From the NCBI GenBank assembly GCA_021826065.1, contig JAKADY010000007.1:1-64000 (forward strand): DNA of 64,000 bases, given 5' to 3'. Position numbers and translations under genes: made by a program. Of the stretch, positions 8,491-17,881 are shown piece by piece (position 1 is the first letter of the stretch; the number at the start of each line of letters is the position of its first letter). Source of the stretch: Pseudomonadota bacterium. Its GTDB lineage: Bacteria > Pseudomonadota > Gammaproteobacteria > Burkholderiales > Thiobacillaceae. The notes beneath the pieces were generated by a model, which had not been told where the DNA came from, made no database searches, and saw only the letters and a program-made list of their open reading frames with translations.

Positions 8491-10586
8491 ACGTGAGTCC
8501 CCGTCGCTTCGATCTGCACGGGCAGCAGCAGCTTGAACCGCGTGCCCGCGCCCGTGCTGTGGCACTGTATCACCGCTCCCAGCTCTGCGACCAGCCGTCC
8601 GACGATGGCGAGCCCGACGCCGGCATGTCCGCCGCCCTTGCGAGTGGCCACAGGGCTGTAGAGCTGCTGCAGGACTGCGTCCGGGATGCCCGGCCCGGTG
8701 TCCTCCACCCCCAACTCGATCTGGCCCTGCTGCCGTCCGGTGTGCCAGAAGGCCGAGGAAAGGGTGAGGCGCCCGCCCCCCGGCATGGCCTCGACGGCAT
8801 TGAAGACCAGGTTGATGAGGATCTGTTTGAGCTTGTTGCGGTCGCTGCGCACCGTCGGTAGATCCTGCTCCAGCCGGAAATGCGTCTCGATACCGGCCAT
8901 CTCGGGCTTGCCCCTGCGGCAGAACTCGACCACCCGGTGGATCAGGGCGTTGAGATCGACCGCCTCGGGTGTCAGCGTGGCGGGTATTTCGCCAAGTCTC
9001 AGCTGCTGCAGGATACCGCTCACACGGCGAAGCTCCTCGCGCATCAGGTCGATCTCGGCGGCACCGGCCTCACCTGCCAGGCGGTCACGCAGGAGGGCGA
9101 GATAGTTGTGGACCACCCCCAGCGGGTTGGCCACCTCGTGGATCACTTCGCGCACCCGGCTCTGGTAGGCCGTCTCGACCGCGCTACGGGTCTCGACCAG
9201 GGCCTGTGTCCGTGCGCGAGCCGCGGCCAGGCAGCGCGCCGCCTCTGCGGCGAAGCTCGACAGCAGGGCCCGACGTTCGCGCAAGTCGGCGGCGGAGGCC
9301 TCGTCCAGCGCAAGGACCAAGACCCCCATGCGTTCCCCAGCGTACGCGAGGCCCAGGCAGAGCAGGGCCGGGGCGGCCAACAAATGAAGCAGGTGCCGAT
9401 CCGGCAGCCCCAGGTCTGCCTCTCTGGCCAGCAGGATCACGGTTTGGTCCATGGCCTGCGCGATGCGGGAGGCGGTAGAGGACAAGGGGATGCGAATCTC
9501 GCGTAAGCGGTCGTCCTGGCCTTCCGGGCTGACCCCACAGAGTTTCCCGTCGGCGAGCTCCAGCCAGGCCGCCCGGCCGGTGCCGAAGATCAGGCTCGCA
9601 CTGCGCACGATGGCCGACATGGCCTCTTGCTGCCGGTCCGGGGGAGAGCCCTCATCGCAGGCACTTCCGGCGACCAGGCGCGACTCTGCTGCACGGGCCA
9701 GGGCGTGCAGGGCGGCCTCGCTGTCTCGCGGCGAGCCGGCGATCTTCCGTTCCGCCTCGCTCGGTGGGATGCCGAATGCCTCGGCACTCTGTCTGAACGC
9801 ATCCTGTGCGGTTGTGAGTACTGTCTCTAACCGTGCCGTATCGAGACCCCATATCCCGGTATCGATGCCGGTTAGACCCCGGGTGGCCAGATGATTGGCC
9901 AGGTGGACGACCTGGACGAGGGGATGGGCATCGCGCAGCCGTGCGGCGCTCTCATGGTGGAAGCGCAGGCTGTCACAGAAGAGGGGATCGAGCCGCCAGC
10001 GCTCCGCCAGCCAACCACCCGCCTCCGCGTGGGTCAGGCCGAAGCGCGAACGTTCCTCGGCCAGGAGCGTCTCCCCTTCGCTGTCGAAAAGCGGTGCATA
10101 GTCGTCTGGTGCGGCCGCCAGCAGGGCCAGCCGTCCGATGTCGTGTAGCAGCCCCGCCAGATAGGCCTCCTCGGCTCGGGGATAACCCACTTCACCGGCG
10201 ATACGCTGCGCCATCAGGGCGCTGAGCAGCGAATGGCACCAGAAGGGGATGAGATCGACCCTGGCTGCGCCCTGGAAGCGACCGAGCAGGTCGTAGATGG
10301 CCTGGTTGAGGGCGATACGCCGCACGGTCTGCGTGCCCAGCACGGCCAGGCATTGGTTCAGGTTCTCCAGACTGCGGCCGCGGTTGTAATGGGGGGAGTG
10401 CGCGACGCGCATGACCTGCGCGCTGATGGCGGCGTCCTGACCGACGATGGCGGCGATCTCGGTGAGCCCTGCCGCCTCGTCCTCGCACTGCTGCATCACC
10501 TGCAACACGACCTGCGGCAGGGCGGGCAGGCGGGCTGCAGCGAGCTTTTGGTGGATCGTCGCGGGTGCCTCGAGGACGGTGGCCAT
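8487..10586 (-). CDS. HDOD-GAF-histidine kinase hybrid sensor
   Basis: This 699-residue protein carries three modules. An HDOD domain (about 12-270) contains LLAGLLHDIGRLAL and FHHESAARLRD. A GAF-like region spans about 310-440. The C-terminal histidine kinase has the H-box VREVIHEVANPLGVVHNYLA (phosphorylatable His near residue 480), the N-box LINLVFNAVEAMPGGG (about 595), VEDTGPGIP and a G2 box GGHAGVGLAIV. There is no membrane segment, so it is a cytoplasmic sensor. The following gene overlaps it and is a response-regulator phosphodiesterase, the likely partner. A sigma-28-like promoter lies 28 nt upstream of its start. Confidence 0.88.
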   Translation of the reverse strand: MATVLEAPATIHQKLAAARLPALPQVVLQVMQQCEDEAAGLTEIAAIVGQDAAISAQVMRVAHSPHYNRGRSLENLNQCLAVLGTQTVRRIALNQAIYDLLGRFQGAARVDLIPFWCHSLLSALMAQRIAGEVGYPRAEEAYLAGLLHDIGRLALLAAAPDDYAPLFDSEGETLLAEERSRFGLTHAEAGGWLAERWRLDPLFCDSLRFHHESAARLRDAHPLVQVVHLANHLATRGLTGIDTGIWGLDTARLETVLTTAQDAFRQSAEAFGIPPSEAERKIAGSPRDSEAALHALARAAESRLVAGSACDEGSPPDRQQEAMSAIVRSASLIFGTGRAAWLELADGKLCGVSPEGQDDRLREIRIPLSSTASRIAQAMDQTVILLAREADLGLPDRHLLHLLAAPALLCLGLAYAGERMGVLVLALDEASAADLRERRALLSSFAAEAARCLAAARARTQALVETRSAVETAYQSRVREVIHEVANPLGVVHNYLALLRDRLAGEAGAAEIDLMREELRRVSGILQQLRLGEIPATLTPEAVDLNALIHRVVEFCRRGKPEMAGIETHFRLEQDLPTVRSDRNKLKQILINLVFNAVEAMPGGGRLTLSSAFWHTGRQQGQIELGVEDTGPGIPDAVLQQLYSPVATRKGGGHAGVGLAIVGRLVAELGAVIQCHSTGAGTRFKLLLPVQIEATGTHV

Positions 10587-10613
10587 GACGTGTCGCCTCA
10601 GGGTTATGGGCCA

Positions 10614-10640
10614 TTATCGGCGCGGCGCGAGCGATCTTTA
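10614..10640 (-). promoter_or_regulatory. Sigma-28 (FliA)-like promoter for the HDOD-kinase/phosphodiesterase operon
   Basis: On the minus strand TAAAGATC (10640-10633), an 11-nt spacer and a perfect GCCGATAA (10621-10614) match the FliA consensus. The kinase ATG is at 10586, giving a leader of about 20 nt. Of the four candidate sigma-28 sites in the window this has the best -10 element and exact spacing. Confidence 0.7.
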
Positions 10641-10666
10641 GGAATATCGAGCCCTGGCGGTGAATT

Positions 10667-13600
10667 TCATTCTGGGACCGGCGTGCCGTGGGCACCCGGG
10701 TAGACCAGGCCCCCGTAATCGCGCGTGAAACCGAGTTCCATGAGGCGCGGATAAAGCGGCGAATCCTCGACCGCGACGCCATCGATGCGGGCCAGGCGCA
10801 TGCGCCGCCGGCCCCCGGGTGGCAGGTCCGCGAGGGCGGCCAGGGCGAGGGGGAGCTGGGTGTCGGGTTCGGGGAGCTCGGCCGGGAAGGTGATGAGCCC
10901 TTGTCCACCCGGTTGCAGGTAGAGGGCCAGCCGTCCGTCGATCAGGACCACCCAGGCGCCGGCCACACGTCTGGGGGTCGCGTCGCTCTCCGTCGCCGCC
11001 GGCCAGGGGAGTAGCGCGCCGTAGGGATTGGCCGGGTCCAGTGCGGCCAGGGTTCGAACAGGGGTGACGTCCGATTCGGTCTCGCGGCGCAGGACCTCGA
11101 CGGCGCCGGGTCGCGCGTACTGCACCCCGGACAGCCCCTCGACGAAATAGCCGCGGCGCACCCGCCCCGTCTCCTCCATGGCCTTGAGGGCCTGACGCAG
11201 AGGTCCCCAGCCCGGTGGGGCCTGTTCGTAGCGCACGGCTTCGCGGCAGACGATGCCGTAGCGGTTGAGCAGGACCTCGGCCCAGGCGACGGCGCGCTCG
11301 GTGGGTCCGACGTCTGCTGTGAGCAGGTCGGTGACCAGGGACCAGCGGCCGCCGGCCAGGGTATGTCGGGCATGGCGGGGTGCGCCCGACTCACGCGGGC
11401 CACCGCGCAGCAATTGGCGCAAGGGGGCGAAGCTGTCGTTGGTGATACGGCCGGCCCAGACGAGGTCCCACAGGGCGGCCTCGAACTCGTGCGCGGGCGT
11501 GCCCGGCAGGTCCCGGCCCACGGCGTTCTCGATCTCGGTCATGAAAGATGCCCCGCGGCGGGTGAGATGCTCGAGGATGGCCGCGTGCAGGGGGGAGGGC
11601 GGCGTATAGTCGCTGGCGCTCATGAGCCGGCCGACCTGCTCGCGGCGCAGCAGCATGACGCGCCCGTCGCGCGCCCCCAGCGGGCCGACGCCGAGCCAGA
11701 CCAGGGCACCGGAGCCCGCGAGCCAGTCCAGCAGCTCCGGCCGGAAGCCCGGCAGACGCATGGGCAGCAGGGTGAGCGAGAGCACGCTCCAGGGCAGGGC
11801 GAGCGCCTCCAGCGGCAGGATGGCCGCCATGAGCGTATCGGCCGATGGCGGGGTGCTCAGGCGTGCCCCGGTCTGGTCGGGGAAGCCATGCCAGTGCGGC
11901 AACAGCCGGCCCAGCGCCGCCGGCTCCTGCGGTGCGGCCTGCTGTCGCAGGCGGGCGAGACTCGCCCGCTTGATCTGTTTCAGGACCTCGACGTCGACCC
12001 ATTCCGCGGCATGGCCGCCCGGCCGGATGCGCCCCTGCTGCAGCACACCGTCACGCGCGAGCAGGGCGAGCACGGGCTCGACCTGGGCCGGGGTGAGGCC
12101 GTAGCGCTGGGCCAGTGTCTCGCTGGTGAACGGGCCATGCCGCCGCGCCCAGCGCCGGACGAGCCGGGTCAGGGCGGCCTCGACCGGGGCGAGGTATTCC
12201 GTCGGCAGCCCGGGCGGGTACGGCACGCCAAGGGCATCGCGGTAGAGGCCGGCGTCCTCGGCGGCGATCCAACGCCGCTCGCTGGCGACCTGGACCGGGA
12301 TCGCCCGTCGGGCAGCCTGCAGCGTCTCCAGCCAGGCGGCGCAGTCGGCCCCCGCCGCACAGCGTGCGGCGATCTCCTGCGGGCGCAGGTCACCGAGCTG
12401 GCGCAGCAGGTCGTGCAGGTCATCGGCGTCCGTCACCTGGTGTTCGGGGGCCAGGCGCTGGAGTCGGGCCTCCACCGTTTGGATGGCGTCGGCGTCGAGC
12501 AGGTCCGCCAGTTCCGCCTCGCCGAGCAACTCGGCCAGCATGCGGCGGTCCAGGGTGAGCGCCTGGGCGCGCTTCTCCGCCAGCGGTGCATCGCCTGCAT
12601 AGAGGTTGGCGGCGACATAGGCGAAGACCAGGGAACGGGCGAAGGGGGAGGCCGTGCGCGTCTCCACCTCGCGCACGCGGATGCGGCCGCTGCGCAGGTC
12701 GCTGAGGATGCGGCGCAGGCCGTCCAGGTCGAACAGGTCGGACAGGGCCTGGCGGTAGGTCTCCAGGACGATGGGGTAGTCGGGGTGGCGGCTCACGCTG
12801 GCCATGAGCTGCTGAGCCTTGATGCGCTGGGCCCAGAGCGGGCGCCGCCCCTGGGCCTGACGCCGGGGCGTGAGCAGGGCGCGGGCGGCATTCTCGCGGA
12901 ACAGCCCGGCGAACAAGGCCGTTTGCGGCAGGTGTTCGGTGACGAGGCGGCTGACCTCCTCGGGCTCCGGCAGCAGCAGGGCAGGGTCCGGCAGCTCGTC
13001 AGTGTCGGCGAAGCGCAAGACGATCCCATCGTCGGTGTAGAGCACCTGCACCTCGAAGCCGGCCCGGCTGGACAGGATCTCCTGCAGGGCGATCGCCCAG
13101 GGGGCATGGACACGGGCACCGAAGGGGGAGAGCAGGCAGACCCGCCAGTCGCCCAGCTCGTCACGGAAACGCTCGATGACCAGCGTGCGGTCGCTGGGCA
13201 GGGCCCCTGCCGCGCGTTGCTCTTTGAGATAGGCGGCCAGATCGGCCGCGGCGCCCGCGTCCAGCGGCGCCTGAGCGCGCAACCACTGGGCCAGGTCGTC
13301 CTCGGCGTGGGCAGCCGCCTCGCGCAGGAAGGCGCCGATGGCCTGCCCCAGCTCCAGGCTGCGTCCGGGCCCGTCCCCGTGCCAGAAGGGCAGCTTGCCC
13401 GGCTCCCCCGGCGCGGGCGAGACCAGGACGCGATCGCGTGTGATCTCCTCGATGCGCCAGCTGCTCGCCCCGAGCTGGATGACCTCACCCTTGCGCGACT
13501 CATAGACCATCTCCTCGTCGAGTTCACCCAGTCGTGGCCCCCCTTCGCCCAGGTGGACGGCGTAGAGGCCGCGGTCGGGGATCACGCCGGCATTGAGCCG

Positions 13601-15133
13601 CACCGTCATGCCTGCCCCCCGGCGCGGGCTGATCAGGTCGCGCGCCCGGTCCCAGGCGATCAGCGGGCGCACCTCGGCGAACTCCCCCGCCGCATACTGG
13701 CCCGCCAGCATCGCCAGGACCGCTTCCAGCACCGGGCGGGCGAGGTCGCGGTAGGGCAGGGCGCGCTGGCAGCGCGCCAGGATCCCCTCGACCGGCATCG
13801 GTTGCGCCTCCACCCAGGCCACCAGCTGTTGCGCCAGGACGTCCAGGGCGTTGACCGGCAGACGCACCGCCTCGATCTCGCCGCGGCGCATGCGCGCGGC
13901 GATCACCGCGCACTCGAGCAGGTCGCCGCGGTGTTTGGGATAGAGCCGCGCGCGACTCACCTCGCCGACACCGTGGCCGGCGCGCCCAGCCCTTTGCAGT
14001 CCGCGTGCGACGCTGCCAGGCGACTCGACCAGCAGGACCTTGTCCACCGCCCCCATGTCGATGCCGAGTTCCAGCGAGCTGGTGGCGACGATGGCGCGGA
14101 TGCGTCCGGCCTTGAGGGCGTCCTCGATCTCGACGCGACGCTCGCGCGCCAGGCTGCCGTGGTGGGCATGGGCGATGACCTCGCCGGCCAGTTCGTTCAG
14201 CTGGTTGACCAGGCGTTCGCACAGACCCCGGCTGTTGACGAAGACGATGGTCGAGCGCGCAGCGGTGATCTCGGCGAGCAGGGCGGCGATGATGCGCGGC
14301 CAGAGACCGCGCTGTTCCTCCGAGGCGGCGGGGACGGCCTGGCGATAGAGCCGGGCCAGGATGGAGCCGCCGGCCGGCTCGGCCACCGGGGCGATCCCAC
14401 CCGTACGGGGCGGCGTGTCGTTGTTGCCGTCCCCCGGCACGACGATGGCGAGGTCCAAAGCGGGCGGGCGCGAGGCATCGACTACGCCCGCCGCACGTGT
14501 ACTACCGGCGAGCCAGGCGGCGACGGCCTCGGCCGGCCGCACGGTCGCCGACAGGCCGATGCGTTGCGGATCGCGCTCGGCGACCTCGGCCAGCCATTCG
14601 AGCGAGAGGGCAAGATGGCAACCCCGCTTGACCGGGGCCAGGGCATGCACCTCGTCGACGATCACGGTGTGCACGCTGCGCAAGGTCTCCCGCGCCCGTG
14701 AGGCGAGCATCAGGAATAGCGACTCGGGCGTGGTCACCAGGATGTCGGCCGGATGGCGCAATTGTCGGCGCCTGGCCTGTTGGGGGGTGTCGCCGGTGCG
14801 GATGTCCACCGTGACCGGGCGCACGGGCTGCCCCATGCTGGCCGCCAGGCGGGTGATCCCGGCCAGCGGCGCGCGCAGGTTGCGCTCGACGTCGTAGACC
14901 AGGGCCTTCAGCGGCGAGACATAGAGCACCCGCACGCCGGGCGGCGCGTCGGCCGGCTGCGTGAGGCAGCGGTCGATGCCGGCCAGGAAGGCGGCCAGGG
15001 TCTTGCCGCTCCCGGTTGGGGCGATGAGCAGGGTGTTTTGGCCCGCGGCGATCGACGCCCAGCCGCGCCGCTGGATCTCGGTCGGGGCGGCGAAGACGGC
15101 GTCGAACCAGGCTTGGGTGGCGGCGGAGAACAC
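10667..15133 (-). CDS. lhr: Lhr-type superfamily 2 DNA helicase (Lhr-HEL with long C-terminal region)
   Basis: This is an ATP-dependent 3'-5' DNA helicase linked to repair. At 1488 residues it is close to E. coli Lhr (about 1538). Motif I APTGSGKT is near residue 41, motif II VIVDEVHAL near 158, motif III LSATVRP near 195 and motif VI QRAGRAGHG near 383. These are followed by the winged-helix and Lhr core, and the very long C-terminal extension typical of bacterial Lhr. No frameshift was seen. Long open frames on the opposite strand (for example 11363-14701) are shadows of high GC3. The gene ends 80 bp before the HDOD-kinase gene. Confidence 0.93.
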   Translation of the reverse strand: MFSAATQAWFDAVFAAPTEIQRRGWASIAAGQNTLLIAPTGSGKTLAAFLAGIDRCLTQPADAPPGVRVLYVSPLKALVYDVERNLRAPLAGITRLAASMGQPVRPVTVDIRTGDTPQQARRRQLRHPADILVTTPESLFLMLASRARETLRSVHTVIVDEVHALAPVKRGCHLALSLEWLAEVAERDPQRIGLSATVRPAEAVAAWLAGSTRAAGVVDASRPPALDLAIVVPGDGNNDTPPRTGGIAPVAEPAGGSILARLYRQAVPAASEEQRGLWPRIIAALLAEITAARSTIVFVNSRGLCERLVNQLNELAGEVIAHAHHGSLARERRVEIEDALKAGRIRAIVATSSLELGIDMGAVDKVLLVESPGSVARGLQRAGRAGHGVGEVSRARLYPKHRGDLLECAVIAARMRRGEIEAVRLPVNALDVLAQQLVAWVEAQPMPVEGILARCQRALPYRDLARPVLEAVLAMLAGQYAAGEFAEVRPLIAWDRARDLISPRRGAGMTVRLNAGVIPDRGLYAVHLGEGGPRLGELDEEMVYESRKGEVIQLGASSWRIEEITRDRVLVSPAPGEPGKLPFWHGDGPGRSLELGQAIGAFLREAAAHAEDDLAQWLRAQAPLDAGAAADLAAYLKEQRAAGALPSDRTLVIERFRDELGDWRVCLLSPFGARVHAPWAIALQEILSSRAGFEVQVLYTDDGIVLRFADTDELPDPALLLPEPEEVSRLVTEHLPQTALFAGLFRENAARALLTPRRQAQGRRPLWAQRIKAQQLMASVSRHPDYPIVLETYRQALSDLFDLDGLRRILSDLRSGRIRVREVETRTASPFARSLVFAYVAANLYAGDAPLAEKRAQALTLDRRMLAELLGEAELADLLDADAIQTVEARLQRLAPEHQVTDADDLHDLLRQLGDLRPQEIAARCAAGADCAAWLETLQAARRAIPVQVASERRWIAAEDAGLYRDALGVPYPPGLPTEYLAPVEAALTRLVRRWARRHGPFTSETLAQRYGLTPAQVEPVLALLARDGVLQQGRIRPGGHAAEWVDVEVLKQIKRASLARLRQQAAPQEPAALGRLLPHWHGFPDQTGARLSTPPSADTLMAAILPLEALALPWSVLSLTLLPMRLPGFRPELLDWLAGSGALVWLGVGPLGARDGRVMLLRREQVGRLMSASDYTPPSPLHAAILEHLTRRGASFMTEIENAVGRDLPGTPAHEFEAALWDLVWAGRITNDSFAPLRQLLRGGPRESGAPRHARHTLAGGRWSLVTDLLTADVGPTERAVAWAEVLLNRYGIVCREAVRYEQAPPGWGPLRQALKAMEETGRVRRGYFVEGLSGVQYARPGAVEVLRRETESDVTPVRTLAALDPANPYGALLPWPAATESDATPRRVAGAWVVLIDGRLALYLQPGGQGLITFPAELPEPDTQLPLALAALADLPPGGRRRMRLARIDGVAVEDSPLYPRLMELGFTRDYGGLVYPGAHGTPVPE

Positions 15134-15219
15134 CGGCGGTGGGCTTGCGTCAAAGACGTCAGCTTACCGCAGGGCGGCCGCCGCTGCCGGCTGGCCACCC
15201 CAGCCTGACCGGATGCCGC

Positions 15220-16346
15220 TCAGCGCGGCGGCAGCGCGGCGTAGTAGTCGGCGATGGCCTCGATGTCGGCGTCGGTGAGTGGCATGCCCATGGCGTGCAT
15301 GGCCGACTGGTGCCGGTGGCCATCGCGGTAGGCGCGCAGCACGCGGGCGAGATAGCTCCTCGGCTGGGCCTCGATGTAGGGCACGACCATGTTGGCCGGT
15401 GTAGCCGCGGGGCCGTGGCAGCGGTCGCAGCGCTCGGCCCATTCCGTGGCCGTGAGCGCCGCCTTGACCGGCTCGGCCGACGGGGTCTGCACGGCATAGA
15501 AGGCGGCGATGTGAACGAGGTCGCTCTCCTTGACGGCCGCGAGCATCTCGCGCATCTCGGCGTGCGCCCGGCTGCCGTCACGATAGGCCTTGAGGGCCGC
15601 GAGCAGGTATTGCGGGTCCTGCCCCGCCAGTGCCGGGGTCTCGGCATTGAGGGTGTGGCCCTTGAGGCCATGGCAGGTGCCGCAGCCGGCGCTCAAGCGT
15701 TCGCCCTGAGCGACATCGCCGCTTGGCTTGCGAGCCAGGGGCCGCGCCGGCTGGGCCGCATAATAGGCCGCCAGGTGCTGCATGCCGAGGGTGTCGATCT
15801 GGCTGAACTGGGCGTCCATCACCGGGTGCTTGCGGCGGCCCTCCTTGTAGGCCTGCATGGCGGCGATCAGGTAGTCGCGGTGCTGCCCGGCCAGGTTCGG
15901 CACGCCCGCCTGCGGCGCATTGCCGTCATCCCCATGACAGCTGGCACACACCGACTTCGCGGCGTCACGGGCCTTCTCGAGATCCGCCGTCGTGACGGGC
16001 GCCGCTGGGGCAATACGTGGTAGACCGGCGTAATAGGCGGCGACGTTTGCCAGCTGCGCCTCATCGAGCTGGGAGAACAGCTGCTGCAGCGCGGCATGCG
16101 GCCGCGCCCCGCTGCGGTATTCCTTGAGCGCGAGCTGTAGGTATTCCAGGCGCTGGCCGGCCAGATGCGGGATATCGGCGCCCGCGCTGCGCCCATCCAG
16201 GCCATGGCAGTTCATGCATTGCGATTCGGCCACGGCGCGCCCGCGGCAGTATCCGCCGTGGCAGCGGGCTGGGTGGTCGGGATCTGCTCACGTCCACAGG
16301 CGGCGAGCAGCAGGGAGAGCACGGTCAGCGTCAGCAGTTTGTTCAT
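15220..16346 (-). pseudogene. Tetrahaem cytochrome c lipoprotein (cytochrome c4/c553-like), frameshifted near its 5' end
   Basis: The body (from about 16233) holds four c-type haem sites, CMNCH, CASCH, CGTCH and CDRCH, each in a unit with a PxLAGQ-like or YI-Q motif, YL--A--AY--G-R and an AAYYA end. It looks like two fused cytochrome c4-type di-domains. In that frame a TGA lies upstream and no signal peptide is available. An ATG at 16346 in another frame gives MNKLLTLTVLSLLLAAC, a lipoprotein signal peptide with lipobox LLAAC, followed by a Thr/Ala/Pro linker. Gaining one base between about 16240 and 16300 would join them into 375 residues. A single-base deletion or a sequence error is the simplest reading. 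The intact product would be an exported electron carrier. Confidence 0.8.
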
Positions 16347-16388
16347 GGTGTGTCGGGGCTCACGTCGGCAGCATTGGTACGTGAGTAT

Positions 16389-16394
16389 ATTATA
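16389..16394 (-). promoter_or_regulatory. Candidate -10 element (TATAAT) upstream of the cytochrome gene
   Basis: The 16375-16415 stretch is markedly A+T rich against the surrounding sequence. It contains a perfect minus-strand TATAAT 43 nt upstream of the cytochrome ATG. No convincing -35 hexamer was found at 16-18 nt, so an activator-dependent promoter is possible. Confidence 0.4.
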
Positions 16395-16465
16395 AAAGAC
16401 TTAAAGATAAACTGGTCCGGCATCCCACCCGGACACTCGGCAGGCCAAAGCGCCGGTGCTGGCGC

Positions 16466-17185
16466 TCAGGGCCGGCGAAAGCGCAACATGAAATTGTAGC
16501 GCAGCAGCGGGATCTCCTCGATCAGTGTGAAGCCGGCCGCCTCGATCTCGCGGATCACCGTCGGCTTGCCGGCACGCACGTGCGCCAGGACCCAGGGCGA
16601 GGACAGGCCGGGGATGCGCTCGAAATCGATGACCACCAATTCGCCGCCGGGCCTGAGGCTGCGGTGGATGGAAGCGAGCATGGCTTGTGGATACTCGAAG
16701 TGGTGGTAGGTGTCGGAGGTGAAGACTAGGTCCACTGAGCCCTCGGGCAGGCCCGTGCGATCCGGCGGATTGACCACGCCGCGTATCCAGGTCTGGCCGT
16801 CCTGTTGGGCGCGCCGCTCGATGGCCTCGACGAAGTTGCGGGCGATGTCGACGGCATAGACGACCCCTTGCGGTCCCACCCGATCGGCCATGAGACGCAC
16901 GAAGAAGCCGGTGCCGGCACCGACGTCGGCCACGCGCATGCCGGGGCGCAGCCCGAGCGCATCGACGATCGCAACGCGCTTGTCCCAGATCTCGCGCCCC
17001 TCGCGTTCGAAGGCCTCGATCCATTGGGTGACATTGGGATTTTCGAAAGGGGCGTTGATGCCTGGCGGTGGCAGCGCCGACTCTCGCACCTGCGCCGCAA
17101 GAGGCAGGCTGAGTCCCAGGGCCAGAAGGACGACGCTCAGACGGCGCGCGCGGCGCAACAGCAGGGCGAGCGGGTTTCGGGTCAT
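16466..17185 (-). CDS. Exported class I SAM-dependent methyltransferase-like protein
   Basis: The 239-residue protein starts with a charged N-terminus and a hydrophobic stretch (LSVVLLALGLSLPLAAQ), a signal peptide that predicts export. The mature part has a Rossmann-type methyltransferase fold with the SAM motif VADVGAGTGFF (87-95), the acidic loop VYAVDIA, and DLVFTSDTYHHF and LRPGGELVVIDFE. A methyltransferase with a signal peptide is unusual, but this family (FENP-VTQWIEAFEREGREIW) is widespread in proteobacteria. Substrate is unknown. Its ATG overlaps the stop of the metallo-hydrolase gene (ATGA). Confidence 0.8.
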   Translation of the reverse strand: MTRNPLALLLRRARRLSVVLLALGLSLPLAAQVRESALPPPGINAPFENPNVTQWIEAFEREGREIWDKRVAIVDALGLRPGMRVADVGAGTGFFVRLMADRVGPQGVVYAVDIARNFVEAIERRAQQDGQTWIRGVVNPPDRTGLPEGSVDLVFTSDTYHHFEYPQAMLASIHRSLRPGGELVVIDFERIPGLSSPWVLAHVRAGKPTVIREIEAAGFTLIEEIPLLRYNFMLRFRRP

Positions 17186-17829
17186 GTCGGGTCTGCCACG
17201 AAGGGGTTGTGCAGGCGTTCCTGCCCCAGGCTGGTCATGGGGCCGTGTCCTGGGACGACGCGGACGTCATCACCCAGCGCAAAGAGCCGCTGGCGGATGC
17301 AGGTGAGCAGGCTGTCGAGGTCGCCGCGTGGGAAGTCGGTGCGGCCGATCGAACCGCGGAAGAGCACGTCGCCGACGAAGGCCAGCCGGTGTCGCGGCGA
17401 GTAAAAGACGACATGCCCGGGGGTGTGGCCCGGGCAGTGGATGACCGTCAGGGCCTCGACCCCGATCTGGACCTCGTCGCCATCGTCGAGCCAGCGATGG
17501 GGGTTGAAGGCCTGGCAGGGTGGGAAGCCGAACAGGGCCGCCTGCTCGGGCAGGCGGCTCAACCAAAACGCGTCCTCGGCCTGCGGACCCTCGATCGGGA
17601 CGCCGAGGCGCTGGGCGATCGCCTGCGCGGCACCGACGTGGTCGAGGTGCCCATGGGTGAGCAGGATGCGCTCCAGGGTGAGCCCCTCGGCCGCGACCGC
17701 CGCCAGCAGGCGCTCGACCTCGCCGCCCGGATCGATGAGGGCGGCCCGGCGGCTCGCCTCGCACCACACGAGGGAGCAGTTTTGCTGGAAGGGTGTGACG
17801 GGCAGGATGCGGAACTGCATGCCCGCCAT
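17182..17829 (-). CDS. MBL-fold metallo-hydrolase, YcbL/glyoxalase II-like
   Basis: The 215-residue protein contains the metallo-beta-lactamase zinc motif THGHLDH (58-64), the later ligands in HCPGHTPGHVVF and the bridging Asp in LAFVGDVLFRGSIGRTDFPRG, ending with VVPGHGP. It is close in length and motif layout to YcbL-type type II glyoxalases, which hydrolyse S-lactoylglutathione-like thioesters. It overlaps the methyltransferase-like gene by 4 nt. ATG 17829 was taken. ATG 17820 (MQFRILPV) is equally possible. Confidence 0.88.
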   Translation of the reverse strand: MAGMQFRILPVTPFQQNCSLVWCEASRRAALIDPGGEVERLLAAVAAEGLTLERILLTHGHLDHVGAAQAIAQRLGVPIEGPQAEDAFWLSRLPEQAALFGFPPCQAFNPHRWLDDGDEVQIGVEALTVIHCPGHTPGHVVFYSPRHRLAFVGDVLFRGSIGRTDFPRGDLDSLLTCIRQRLFALGDDVRVVPGHGPMTSLGQERLHNPFVADPT

Positions 17830-17881
17830 TCTAGCCGGTCTGCTGTGCTGACCAAGCCTTATGTCTGCGCTCGTCCGCGGC

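Noticed and set aside
11363-14701. 1112-codon open frame on the plus strand opposite lhr
   Set aside because: It is the mirror of the helicase gene in a GC3-rich genome. Composition is Gly/Gln/Arg/Ala-rich with no family motifs, while the minus-strand frame has all helicase motifs.
16401-17024. 207-codon minus-strand frame overlapping the exported methyltransferase-like gene
   Set aside because: It is an Arg-rich out-of-frame shadow. The other frame has the SAM motif and a signal peptide.
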